Source: HGM11368 sp051883455 (GTDB taxonomy: Bacteria; Bacillota; Clostridia; Christensenellales; UBA3700). From it: DNA of 64,000 nucleotides. Under the pieces are notes generated by a model. That model made no database searches. It was not told the origin of the DNA and saw nothing but the letters and a program-made list of their open reading frames with translations. The translations under genes and the position numbers were made by a program. The stretch's first letter is position 1; the number at the start of each line of letters is the position of its first letter. This document shows, in pieces, positions 39,877 through 48,359 of the stretch. The stretch covers positions 47,412 through 111,411 of the forward strand of contig JBJETT010000005.1 of NCBI GenBank assembly GCA_051883455.1, written 5' to 3'.

Positions 39877-40429
39877 ATCTTTTTCCCCTTTTTTCCAACG
39901 CGTCTTTGACCAAGAAACTACCGCCCACGGCGACCACCCTAGCGTAGTCGAGGTATTGTTGCATATTGCTGCTATCCACCCCGCCGGTTGGTATAAATTT
40001 CACTTGCGGAAAAGGTGCGGCCAAGGCTTTGAGTGCCTCGAGACCGCCGTAGATACTTGACGGAAAAAACTTGATAGTAGTCAATCCCAAGTCAAGCGCC
40101 GCCATAATCTCGGTCGGTGTCACGCATCCGGGGTAATACGGTATATCTCGGCGTTTACACACCTCAGCTACTTCCACGCTAAGCCCCGGCGAAACGATAA
40201 ATTCCGCACCTGCGTCAATAGCTCTGTCGCACTGCTTGGCACCTATTACCGTTCCCGCACCCACGCACATATCAGGGTATTTCTTTTTTGCAAACTCAAT
40301 CGCTTCCACGGCACACGACGTGCGGAAGGTAATCTCGGCGGTATTGATACCTGCCTCTGTCAGCGCTCCCAAAATCTTGTCCACCTCTTGCAAATTTTCT
40401 ACCACCACAATAGGAATATACTTATCCAT
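39869..40429 (-). CDS. eda: 2-keto-3-deoxy-6-phosphogluconate aldolase
   Basis: A 186-residue class I aldolase. The conserved Glu32 lies in TAEITFRT, the phosphate-binding region is GAGTV (57-61), and the Schiff-base lysine is Lys120 in LTTIKFFPSSIYGG. It cleaves KDPG to pyruvate and glyceraldehyde-3-phosphate, the last step of hexuronate degradation. Length is slightly short of E. coli Eda (213) but the barrel is complete through FIPTGGVDSSNMQQYLDY. It starts 1 base after the SDR gene. Confidence 0.94.
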   Translation of the reverse strand: MDKYIPIVVVENLQEVDKILGALTEAGINTAEITFRTSCAVEAIEFAKKKYPDMCVGAGTVIGAKQCDRAIDAGAEFIVSPGLSVEVAEVCKRRDIPYYPGCVTPTEIMAALDLGLTTIKFFPSSIYGGLEALKALAAPFPQVKFIPTGGVDSSNMQQYLDYARVVAVGGSFLVKDALEKRGKRYD

Positions 40430-40430
40430 T

Positions 40431-41282
40431 TCACACCCCCGAATATGCGGAAAAACCGCCGTCCACAGGCAATACCACTCCCGTTATAAAACCCGATGCT
40501 CTCTCGTCTAGCAAAAATAGCAACGCCCCTTCTAGTTCTTCACTCTCGCCAAATCTTCCCATAGGCGTTGCGGCAAGAATTTTGCCCGTGCGCGGGGTCG
40601 GCGAGCCGTCCTCGTTCCACAAGAGCTTGGCGTTTTGCTTGGTCGAAAAAAATCCCGGGGCAATGGCGTTGACTCTAATGCCCACTTTGCTAAAATGCAC
40701 GGCGAGCCATTGAGTAAAGTTACTCACCGAGGCTTTTGCGCCCGAATAGGCAGGTATTTTGGTCAAAGGCGTAAATGCGTTCATCGAGGATAGATTGACT
40801 ATCGAACAGCCCTTTTTGCCCACCATTTGTCTTGCAAATGCTTGCGTAGGTATCAGCGTACCCAAAAAGTTGAGGTCGAACACTCCACCCACGCCCTCAT
40901 CGTCAAGGTCAAAAAAGGTCTTGACGTCACTATCGAGGTCGGTTTCTTCGAGATATTCTTTGTCGGTCGTGGCTTTGGGGTTGTTGCCACCCGCGCCGTT
41001 GATTAGCAAGTCGCATCCGCCCAAGTCGGCTTTTACTTGCTCGGCTACGGCGTTGCAAATATCTCTATCGAGCACGTCGCAAACGTAGGCTTTCGCCTTG
41101 CCACTCTCGGCAATGATTTCCATAGCGCACCTCGTCGCTGATTGCTCGTTTCTATCGAGTAGCGCCACTTTTGCGCCTGCTCTTGCCAGCACTTTGGCAA
41201 AATATCCGCACAACACTCCGCCCGCGCCCGTAATCACGGCAACCTTACCTCTCAAATCTGTATTCAATACGTTTTGTTTCAT
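40431..41282 (-). CDS. SDR-family D-mannonate oxidoreductase (fructuronate reductase)
   Basis: A 283-residue short-chain dehydrogenase. The Rossmann loop is TGAGGVLCGYFAK (18-30), the NAG-type motif is INGAGGNNP (94-102), the catalytic Ser is in VNLSSMNAF (162-170), and Tyr179 and Lys183 are in YSGAKAS. Its place between uxuA and eda indicates NAD(P)H-dependent reduction of fructuronate to mannonate. It therefore replaces the unrelated long-chain UxuB of E. coli, as known for YjmF-type operons of Bacillota. The start overlaps the uxuA stop (ATGA). Confidence 0.85.
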   Translation of the reverse strand: MKQNVLNTDLRGKVAVITGAGGVLCGYFAKVLARAGAKVALLDRNEQSATRCAMEIIAESGKAKAYVCDVLDRDICNAVAEQVKADLGGCDLLINGAGGNNPKATTDKEYLEETDLDSDVKTFFDLDDEGVGGVFDLNFLGTLIPTQAFARQMVGKKGCSIVNLSSMNAFTPLTKIPAYSGAKASVSNFTQWLAVHFSKVGIRVNAIAPGFFSTKQNAKLLWNEDGSPTPRTGKILAATPMGRFGESEELEGALLFLLDERASGFITGVVLPVDGGFSAYSGV

Positions 41283-42325
41283 TGTCTATACTCCTTTTCC
41301 AAAGCTTCAAACAAGCCGTTGATATACGTTGCTCCCAATGCTCTATCAAAAAGACCGTACCCCGGTTTACCCTTTTCTCCCCATATCATTCTGCCGTGGT
41401 CGGGGCGGACGTAGCCGTCGAAGCCACCCAACACCAACGCTTTGACAATCTCGTACATGTCCAGCGACCCACAGCTTGAAAAATGTGCTCTTTCCTCAAA
41501 AGAACCTCTATCCAATATCGCCACGTTGCGCAAATGCACGAATGCGATTTTGCCTTGCTCGGCGTACTTTTTTGCTAGTTTTGCCATATCGTTGGTTGCC
41601 ACACAGCCCAGCGACCCCGTACATAGACACAAGCAATTACTAGGGCTATCCACTATACTGAGCAACCTATCCAACGCCCTTTCATCGGTTATGATACGCG
41701 GTATGCCGAATATAGGATAAGGCGGGTCGTCGGGATGAATAGCCATTTTGACTCCACATTCCTCCGCCACGGGAATGATGCGTTGTAAGAAGACTTCCAG
41801 GTTTTTCCACAAGCCTTCCGCGCCGAGTTTTTGATATTTTTCTATCAGCCCTCTAACCTTGTCTTGGCTATAACTGCTATCCCACCCCGGCAAATGCACG
41901 TCGTCTTTTAGCGGGTCTATCCCTTCCAACTGCTCGGTGTATGTGACGAGGCTCGTCGAGCCGTCCTCAGCTACCTTATCCAGTTGCGTACGAGTCCAAT
42001 CAAAGACGGGCATAAAGTTATAAGTTATACACTTGACGCCCACCTTGGCGCACCTTTTGATATTTTCGCAATAATTATCTATCAATGCCTCGGCGTTATC
42101 GCCTAGTTTTATATTTTCGTGTACGGGGATAGACTCGACTACGTCGAAAATCAAGCCGTGACTTTCGCATTGCAATTTTATTTTTTCAAGACTACTCATC
42201 GGCCAAAGCTCACCTACTTTGACGTCGTATACTGCCGACACAATCGACCTCATATTAGGTATTTGTCGTATTTTTTCGAGGGTAACGGGGTCGTCTTGCC
42301 CGTACCACCTAAATGACATCTTCAT
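41279..42325 (-). CDS. uxuA: mannonate dehydratase
   Basis: A 348-residue UxuA. It starts MKMSFRWYGQDDPVTLEKIRQIPNM, the standard opening of the family, and has the metal-site region CGVKMAIHPDDPPYPIFGIPRI with conserved His and Asp, the CLCTGSLG segment, and YVRPDHGRMIWGE near the C-terminus. It dehydrates D-mannonate to 2-keto-3-deoxygluconate using Mn2+ or Fe2+. The start at 42325 overlaps the uxaC stop (ATGA) and has GGAG-AGGG upstream, so it is preferred to an upstream in-frame start. Confidence 0.96.
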   Translation of the reverse strand: MKMSFRWYGQDDPVTLEKIRQIPNMRSIVSAVYDVKVGELWPMSSLEKIKLQCESHGLIFDVVESIPVHENIKLGDNAEALIDNYCENIKRCAKVGVKCITYNFMPVFDWTRTQLDKVAEDGSTSLVTYTEQLEGIDPLKDDVHLPGWDSSYSQDKVRGLIEKYQKLGAEGLWKNLEVFLQRIIPVAEECGVKMAIHPDDPPYPIFGIPRIITDERALDRLLSIVDSPSNCLCLCTGSLGCVATNDMAKLAKKYAEQGKIAFVHLRNVAILDRGSFEERAHFSSCGSLDMYEIVKALVLGGFDGYVRPDHGRMIWGEKGKPGYGLFDRALGATYINGLFEALEKEYRQ

Positions 42326-43731
42326 ATTCCCTCTCCGATACCAAAATATTTTTTTGCGTTGTAATAGCAAATATCCTCAACTATGCTTCCAAGATATGGC
42401 ATATCGCAAGGATACTCGCCTCTCTCTACCAGCTCGCCTAGATAGTCGCACAAAATTCTTCTAAAATACTCGTGCCTAGCAAAACTCAAAAAGCTTCTGC
42501 TGTCGGTCAACATTCCCACGAAGTTGCCGAGCACACCCACAGAAGATAGCGAAGACAAATGCTTCTTTATACCTTGCTTGTGGTCGTTGAACCACCATGC
42601 TCCGCCGTGTTGAATTTTTCCCCGCGCCTCGTTGCTTTGATAAGACCCCGCCAACACGTCCAAGAAAGCGTCGTCGTTGCTATCAAGGCTATACAAGATA
42701 GTCTTAGGCAGGGCGTTTTTGTGCTCAAGATTATCTAGCAGTCTTTGCAAAGCGACACCGTTCACCGACGGCAAAATGCAGTCAAAACCGCTGTCCGCGC
42801 CCAAGCTTTTATATGCAGACGTATTAGGGTTGCGCATACAGTTGCAATGCAGCTGCATCACCCAGTCCCTCTTAGCGTATTGCTCTGCGCACCAAGTCAA
42901 TAGGTAGGTCTTGTAAGAGTCTTGCTCCGATTTTCCTATTTTTTCGCCCGCCATTGCTTTGCAAAAAGCCCTTCTTGCCAATGTGGCTTTTCCCTCTGCG
43001 TTCGGCACGTAGTCTAGTCCGTGGTCGCTCGACCTACATCCAAGCTCGTCAAATGCGTCCATTCTTCTTTGTAGCGCCAGCTCAAGGCTTGCCAAGTCGA
43101 CTATATCAATTTCGCTCACTCGCGACAGTTCTTTTATATATTGTTTCCAATCTTGCTTGTCGATATTCAACGCTCTGTCGGGTCGGAACGTAGGAACAAC
43201 CTTGACCCTCAAGCTACTATCATCCGCCAACTTTTTATGCCAAGTCAGGTCGTCTATAGGGTCGTCGGTCGTACCGATAAACTCGACTCTACTCATCTCA
43301 ATCATCTTTCTTACTCCAAGACCGCTTGTCAGCTTTTGATTACAAAAGTTCCACGCCTCGTCGGCGTTTTTTATCGTCAAAGGCTTGTCGTATCCAAAAT
43401 AATTTTTCAGCTCCATATGGCACCAATGATATAGCGGATTGCCCACGGCTCTTTGCAAGCTCTCGACCCACTTGTACCATTTTTCTCTATCGCTAGCGCC
43501 TCCCGTAATATAATACTCGTCCACGCCGTTGTTTCTCATCAATCGCCACTTGTAGTGGTCGTGCCCTAGCCAAACCTTAGCTATATCGTCATACCTCTTA
43601 TCCTCGGCAATATCCTTGGCACTTAGGTGGCAATGATAGTCGATTATCGGCATTTTGCTAGCGTAGTTATCAAAAAGTCTTTTGGCCGTATTGCTATTGA
43701 GCAAAAAGTCCTCATTCAAAAATCCTTTCAT
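42322..43731 (-). CDS. uxaC: glucuronate isomerase
   Basis: A 469-residue uronate isomerase of the amidohydrolase superfamily, full length. The metal-binding HCHLSAKDIAED (33-44) lies in MPIIDYHCHLSA, and further hallmarks are FIGTTDDPIDDL, WVMQLHCNCMRNPN and GMLTDSRSFLSFARHEYFRRI with the C-terminal Asp. It converts D-glucuronate to D-fructuronate (and galacturonate to tagaturonate). It is the first gene of the five-gene catabolic operon and has SD GAGGGG. Confidence 0.97.
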   Translation of the reverse strand: MKGFLNEDFLLNSNTAKRLFDNYASKMPIIDYHCHLSAKDIAEDKRYDDIAKVWLGHDHYKWRLMRNNGVDEYYITGGASDREKWYKWVESLQRAVGNPLYHWCHMELKNYFGYDKPLTIKNADEAWNFCNQKLTSGLGVRKMIEMSRVEFIGTTDDPIDDLTWHKKLADDSSLRVKVVPTFRPDRALNIDKQDWKQYIKELSRVSEIDIVDLASLELALQRRMDAFDELGCRSSDHGLDYVPNAEGKATLARRAFCKAMAGEKIGKSEQDSYKTYLLTWCAEQYAKRDWVMQLHCNCMRNPNTSAYKSLGADSGFDCILPSVNGVALQRLLDNLEHKNALPKTILYSLDSNDDAFLDVLAGSYQSNEARGKIQHGGAWWFNDHKQGIKKHLSSLSSVGVLGNFVGMLTDSRSFLSFARHEYFRRILCDYLGELVERGEYPCDMPYLGSIVEDICYYNAKKYFGIGEGI

Positions 43732-43755
43732 ATTCCCCTCTTTTTATAAAAAAAC

Positions 43756-43858
43756 TCGATACGTATCGACAAAATTCGTATCTGCTCCTAGCATTTCTCA
43801 CATATAGTTTTTCAATTTTATCGGCTTTTATAATGGCTAAGCCGTTATTGTTTACAAT
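43756..43858. promoter_or_regulatory. divergent control region between uxaC and the GPH transporter
   Basis: The 220-base gap 43732-43951 contains the perfect palindrome TCGATACGTATCGA (43756-43769, a copy of the dispersed element) and ATTGTTTACAAT (43847-43858), an operator-like inverted repeat. A TATAAT lies at 43829-43834. I could not settle -35/-10 pairs for either direction, and no regulator gene is nearby. Confidence 0.4.
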
Positions 43859-43951
43859 TTTTCCTTTTTCTCTCAAATTTACTTGTCAAGGGTTTAACTT
43901 CCAATAGGTTGGGCACACTTTTTTTGTCTAACAAATTCTAGGAGGCAATCA

Positions 43952-45520
43952 ATGAGAAAAGAAAAAACCGTTCGCCCCTTCGGCATTAGGGACAAAATAG
44001 GATATCTTTTCGGCGACTTCGGCAACGACTTTACCTTTATTCTTTCATCGTCGTTTTTGCTCAAGTTCTATACCGACGTAATGGGCGTAGCGGCAGGCGT
44101 GGTGGGCATCGTTATGATGGCGGCTCGTTTCGTCGACTCGGTGACCGACGTTGCTATGGGTAGAATATGCGATAGGAGCAAAGTCACCAAATCGGGTAAA
44201 TTCAAGCCGTGGCTACTACGAATGTGCGGTCCTGTGGCAATAGCGTCCTTTTTGATGTACCAAAGTTCGCTCGCATCCGCAAGCATGACTTTCAAAATAA
44301 TATGGTTATTTATCACCTATATACTATGGGGGTCGGTATTCTATACTTCTATCAATATACCTTACGGCTCGATGGCTTCGGCAATCTCTGCAGAGCCGGG
44401 GGATAGACAATCGCTATCCACCTTCCGTACCATGGGCGGAATGTTCGCGGGGGCAATCGTTTCGGTGGGCGTACCTCTCATCGTATACGACAAAGTTATC
44501 CAAAACGGCGTCGAAGTAGACGTAATGAACGGCGGAAGATTTACAATCGTTGCGGGAGTATTCTCCGTGCTTGCGGTGCTGTGCTACGCTCTATGCTTTG
44601 CACTCACCACCGAGAGAGTTCAACCCGAGGTCAAAGAGGACGTATTCCGCAACAACTCGGTGCGCAAGATGCTCTCCAACGCTTTCAAAAACCGTGCTCT
44701 CATATCAATAATAGTTGCCTCGGTGTTTATGTTGCTTGCCCAACTCACTATGCAAACTATGGCAAACTACGTTTACCCTAACTATTACAACAACGCGGCA
44801 ATGCAATCGGTATCCTTCTTGGTAATGGCTATCGGAATGATACTATCGGGCATACTTGCCAAGCCTCTTGCCAAGCGCTTCGGCAAGGCGGAAATCGGAT
44901 ACGTATCGAGTTTTTTTGCCGCATTCATCAGTTTCCTCACTTTCTTTATCAAGCCTCAAAACGTGTGGGTATTTACGATTTTGCAAGCGGTATGCTGGTT
45001 GGGACTGGGGCTCTTTTCGATGATATCTTGGGCGCTCATCACCGACGTTATCGACCACGCTGAGATCGTCAACGGCATTCGAGAGGACGGTAGCGTCTAC
45101 GCACTCTATTCCTTTGCCCGCAAGCTTGGTCAAGCGGCTTCGGCAGGTCTTACGGGCGGACTGCTCTCGCTCATAGGTTACACCTCGGCTACGGCGTTCG
45201 ACCCTAACGTCAAAGACGGAATATTTGCCATTGCCACCCTACTTCCCGCATTCGGTTTTCTCGTACTGGGCCTCGTGCTTTTGCTGTGGTATCCTTTGCA
45301 CAAAAAGCAAGTGGAACGCAACGTGGCAATACTCAAAGAAAAGCACTCTAACAACAGCAAGGTCGACGACTCTCTTGCCAAGGGCGTAGAGTCGGTCATT
45401 GACGAAAACGTAGTCGATTACGAAAATCTGAACGACCTTAGTATTGACAAGACGCCTATCGAAGACGACCAAACAACCAATTCGTCCAACGAGAGCACAA
45501 ATAGTGACAATGACAACTAA
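43952..45520 (+). CDS. GPH-family glycoside/hexuronide cation symporter
   Basis: A 522-residue major-facilitator protein of the glycoside-pentoside-hexuronide type with about 12 spans. The N-terminal RDKIGYLFGDFGNDFTFILSSSFLLKFYTDVMG is the family hallmark, as is the cytoplasmic loop GRICDRSKVTKSGKFKPWLL. Family transporters import uronides, melibiose or xylosides with Na+ or H+. The C-terminal 75 residues are a soluble acidic, Ser/Thr/Asn-rich tail (EDDQTTNSSNESTNSDNDN). AGGAGG precedes the ATG. It sits 16 bases before the GH2 gene and opposite the glucuronate operon, so a glucuronide cargo is likely. Confidence 0.92.
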   Translation: MRKEKTVRPFGIRDKIGYLFGDFGNDFTFILSSSFLLKFYTDVMGVAAGVVGIVMMAARFVDSVTDVAMGRICDRSKVTKSGKFKPWLLRMCGPVAIASFLMYQSSLASASMTFKIIWLFITYILWGSVFYTSINIPYGSMASAISAEPGDRQSLSTFRTMGGMFAGAIVSVGVPLIVYDKVIQNGVEVDVMNGGRFTIVAGVFSVLAVLCYALCFALTTERVQPEVKEDVFRNNSVRKMLSNAFKNRALISIIVASVFMLLAQLTMQTMANYVYPNYYNNAAMQSVSFLVMAIGMILSGILAKPLAKRFGKAEIGYVSSFFAAFISFLTFFIKPQNVWVFTILQAVCWLGLGLFSMISWALITDVIDHAEIVNGIREDGSVYALYSFARKLGQAASAGLTGGLLSLIGYTSATAFDPNVKDGIFAIATLLPAFGFLVLGLVLLLWYPLHKKQVERNVAILKEKHSNNSKVDDSLAKGVESVIDENVVDYENLNDLSIDKTPIEDDQTTNSSNESTNSDNDN

Positions 45521-45536
45521 ATCAATGGAGAATAAT

Positions 45537-47810
45537 ATGAGAAAAATTATCAATATCAACGACAACTGGCAATTTATCAAGCAAGACGGCGCCGTAACAT
45601 GCGTACCGAGTGACGCTCAAGCTGTCAACTTGCCTCACACTTGGAACGCTACCGACGGTCAAGATGGTGGCAACGATTACTATCGCGGGGCGTGCAGCTA
45701 TTTCAAGACTATCACCAAGTCCGACCTTCCTCAAGCCGATAGATATTATATCGAAGTCAAGGGTGCCAACTCTTCCGCCACGGTGTATATCGACGGCAAA
45801 AAGGTAGTATCTCACGACGGTGGCTACTCTACTTTTAGAGCCGACGTCACCGACTATTTGCAAGATAATTCTTTGCTTCAGATAGTCGTAGACAACTCGC
45901 CGAACGACACGGTTTATCCGCAAATGGCAGACTTTACCTTCTACGGCGGGCTATACCGTGACGTCAACCTAATAGCCGTATCAAGCTCTCACTTTGACCT
46001 CGACTACTACGGCGGTCCCGGTATTGCCGTAACGCCGGAGGTGCAAGGCGACAAGGCGACGATTGATATCCACGTATATCTCACCGATTACAAGCCGAGT
46101 CAAAGCATTCATTACACGATTTTTGACGGGCAAGGTAACGAGGTAGCTTCTACTACCTCTCAAGAAGATAGCGTACGTTTTGGGCTCGACAAGCCTCATC
46201 TATGGCACGGCACAGTCGACCCGTATCTATATACCGCCACGGCAAAGCTCGTACAAGGTGGCAAAACTCTTGACGAAATATCCACTCGCTTCGGTATAAG
46301 GAGCTTTCGCATCGACCCCGAGCAAGGCTTTTTTCTCAACGGCAAATCCTACCCTCTACACGGCGTATCGAGGCACCAAGATAGACTCGGCGTAGGCAAC
46401 GCTCTGACGAGAGAGCTCCATATCGAGGATATGGATTTGATATGCGAGGTGGGTGCCAACACCATTCGTCTTGCCCACTATCAACACGACGAGTTTTTCT
46501 ACGACCTATGCGACGAGAGGGGCATGGTGGTTTGGGCGGAGATACCTTATATATCCAACCATATGCCGTCAGGCATGCCCAACACTCTCAGCCAAATGCA
46601 AGAGCTCATCGTGCAAAACTACAACCACCCTTCTATCGTGGTTTGGGGACTGTCCAACGAGATAACTATGTCGGGCGAGTCGCAAGATATGATAGACAAT
46701 CACCGCGCACTCAACGAGCTAGCTCACTCTCTCGACCATACTCGCGCAACCGTGGTTGCGGTAGTATCCATGTGCAGTATCGACAGCGAATATATCAAGA
46801 TACCCGACGCTATCTCCTACAATCACTACTTCGGTTGGTACGGCGGCGACGTGGATATGAACGGACCTTGGTTTGACAAGTTCCACGCCAAATACCCTAA
46901 TATCCCTATCGGATGCAGTGAATACGGTTGCGAAGCCCTCAATTGGCACAATTCCAACCCAACGCAAGGCGACTACAGCGAAGAGTATCAAGCCTACTAT
47001 CACGAAGAGCTCATCAAGCAACTCTTCTCCCGCCCTTACATTTGGGCGACGCACGTATGGAATATGTTTGACTTTGGCGCGGATGCTCGAGCGGAAGGCG
47101 GCGAAAACGGACAAAATCACAAGGGACTAGTCACCTTCGATCGCTCTTACAAAAAGGATTCTTTCTATATCTACAAGGCATGGCTATCGGACGAAAAGTT
47201 CGTGCATATATGCTCTAAGCGCTACGTGGATAGAGTGGAAGACAAGACGATAGTCAAAGTCTATTCCAATATGGACGAGGTGCAGTTGTTCGTCAACGGC
47301 ATGCCCGTCGGTAGTCAAAAGTCCACCGACCATATCTTCCGCTTTACCATTGACAACAAGGGTACGAGCACTATCGAAGCCAAAGCCGGCGACTGTCGCG
47401 ATACGGCGACCATTCGCAAGGTCGACAAGTTCAACGACGATTATATTCTCAAAGAAAAAAACGCCGTCCTCAACTGGTTTGACGTCGAAGCTCCCGAGGG
47501 AAGATTTTCTCTCAACGACAAGTTCTCAGATATTCTGTCCACCTTTATGGGCAAACTGTGGGCAATAGGCTTCGGCATCAAAGTCAAGCGCAAAATCAAT
47601 TTAGCCAACAAGTCAAAGCCTAGTTCGCAAGAAGGCAACCCCGCCTTCAAAATGAACGGCGACATGCTCAAAATGGTAGGCGGCTTTACAGTGCTAAGAA
47701 TGACGGGCATGATGGGTATGCTCAACGTGTCCTTCTCTAAAGAAGAGTTGCTATCCATCAACCGCTCACTCAACTGCATCAAAAAGCCAAAGGCAACCAC
47801 TAAACGATAA
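45537..47810 (+). CDS. glycoside hydrolase family 2, probable beta-glucuronidase or beta-galactosidase
   Basis: A 757-residue GH2 enzyme. The sugar-binding jelly roll (1-150), Ig-like domain and TIM barrel are in order. The acid/base is Glu375 (WGLSNEITM) and the nucleophile Glu462 (IGCSEYGCEA). An Asn-x-Lys motif (NHK, 527-529) is at the position used by beta-glucuronidases to recognise the carboxylate, but related gut beta-galactosidases can show a similar NxKG, so specificity rests on the uronate locus beside it. No signal peptide: it acts on imported glycosides. The start at 45537 follows GGAG. The C-terminal 100 residues form a helical, Met-rich extension. Confidence 0.88.
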   Translation: MRKIININDNWQFIKQDGAVTCVPSDAQAVNLPHTWNATDGQDGGNDYYRGACSYFKTITKSDLPQADRYYIEVKGANSSATVYIDGKKVVSHDGGYSTFRADVTDYLQDNSLLQIVVDNSPNDTVYPQMADFTFYGGLYRDVNLIAVSSSHFDLDYYGGPGIAVTPEVQGDKATIDIHVYLTDYKPSQSIHYTIFDGQGNEVASTTSQEDSVRFGLDKPHLWHGTVDPYLYTATAKLVQGGKTLDEISTRFGIRSFRIDPEQGFFLNGKSYPLHGVSRHQDRLGVGNALTRELHIEDMDLICEVGANTIRLAHYQHDEFFYDLCDERGMVVWAEIPYISNHMPSGMPNTLSQMQELIVQNYNHPSIVVWGLSNEITMSGESQDMIDNHRALNELAHSLDHTRATVVAVVSMCSIDSEYIKIPDAISYNHYFGWYGGDVDMNGPWFDKFHAKYPNIPIGCSEYGCEALNWHNSNPTQGDYSEEYQAYYHEELIKQLFSRPYIWATHVWNMFDFGADARAEGGENGQNHKGLVTFDRSYKKDSFYIYKAWLSDEKFVHICSKRYVDRVEDKTIVKVYSNMDEVQLFVNGMPVGSQKSTDHIFRFTIDNKGTSTIEAKAGDCRDTATIRKVDKFNDDYILKEKNAVLNWFDVEAPEGRFSLNDKFSDILSTFMGKLWAIGFGIKVKRKINLANKSKPSSQEGNPAFKMNGDMLKMVGGFTVLRMTGMMGMLNVSFSKEELLSINRSLNCIKKPKATTKR

Positions 47811-47830
47811 TACTGAGGGATTGGTACTTT

Positions 47831-48245
47831 ATGTCATTGCTGTGAAGCGTAGACCAAGTAGTGCTGTCATTGCGAAGCGTTTGCAAAACGCTGTGGCAAT
47901 CTCGTCCGCTTAAAAAGCCGTCCCTGTGCAAGGGAAGGTGGCGCGGCTTTGCCGAGGCGGAAGGGTTGTATATTCTATAAAATCCTTTGAGAGTACGACT
48001 AAATCTGCGCAAGGGGCGATAGCCACGCGCCGCAGGTTTACGATTGGTCGTAGATAGGGAGTGAGCCAAACGATAAACGATGATTGCATAAACCTATGCA
48101 ATCGAATCGAAGTGACGGCGAACGACCAAAAAGCCGTCCCTGTGCAAGGGAAGGGGAACCACGAAGTGGTGGAAGGGTTGCAATCTAAGGGATTGCCCTA
48201 TCCTGTCATTGCAAGCAACGCAGTGTACTGTGGCAATCTCGTTCA
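47831..48245. repeat. dispersed-repeat cluster between the GH2 gene and ppdK
   Basis: Contains TGTCATTGCT/TGTCATTGCG...TGGCAATCTC units (47831-47909, 48206-48245), two paired-hairpin units (47911-47970 with CGCGGC/GCCGAG-like stem; 48128-48186 with ACCAC/GTGGT stem), and a 47994-48127 segment with TACGACTAAATCTG, TCGTAGATAGGGAG and AAGTGACGGCGAACGACC that recurs at 63346-63420. The order suggests nested insertions. No gene is seen. Confidence 0.7.
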
Positions 48246-48296
48246 ATCAATATGGCAACCCACCCAATCTACAACGATATTATTCACTATTATCTC

Positions 48297-48332
48297 ATCA
48301 AAAAACCGAAACTCTTTCGAGTTTCGGTTTTT
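48297..48332. terminator. ppdK terminator
   Basis: 14-bp stem AAAAACCGAAACTC/GAGTTTCGGTTTTT with a TTTC loop, 27 bases past the ppdK stop; on the minus strand it is followed by TTTTTTGAT. Usable in both directions. Confidence 0.9.
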
Positions 48333-48359
48333 GATTTATACGGTTTTGTCGACCTGTAT

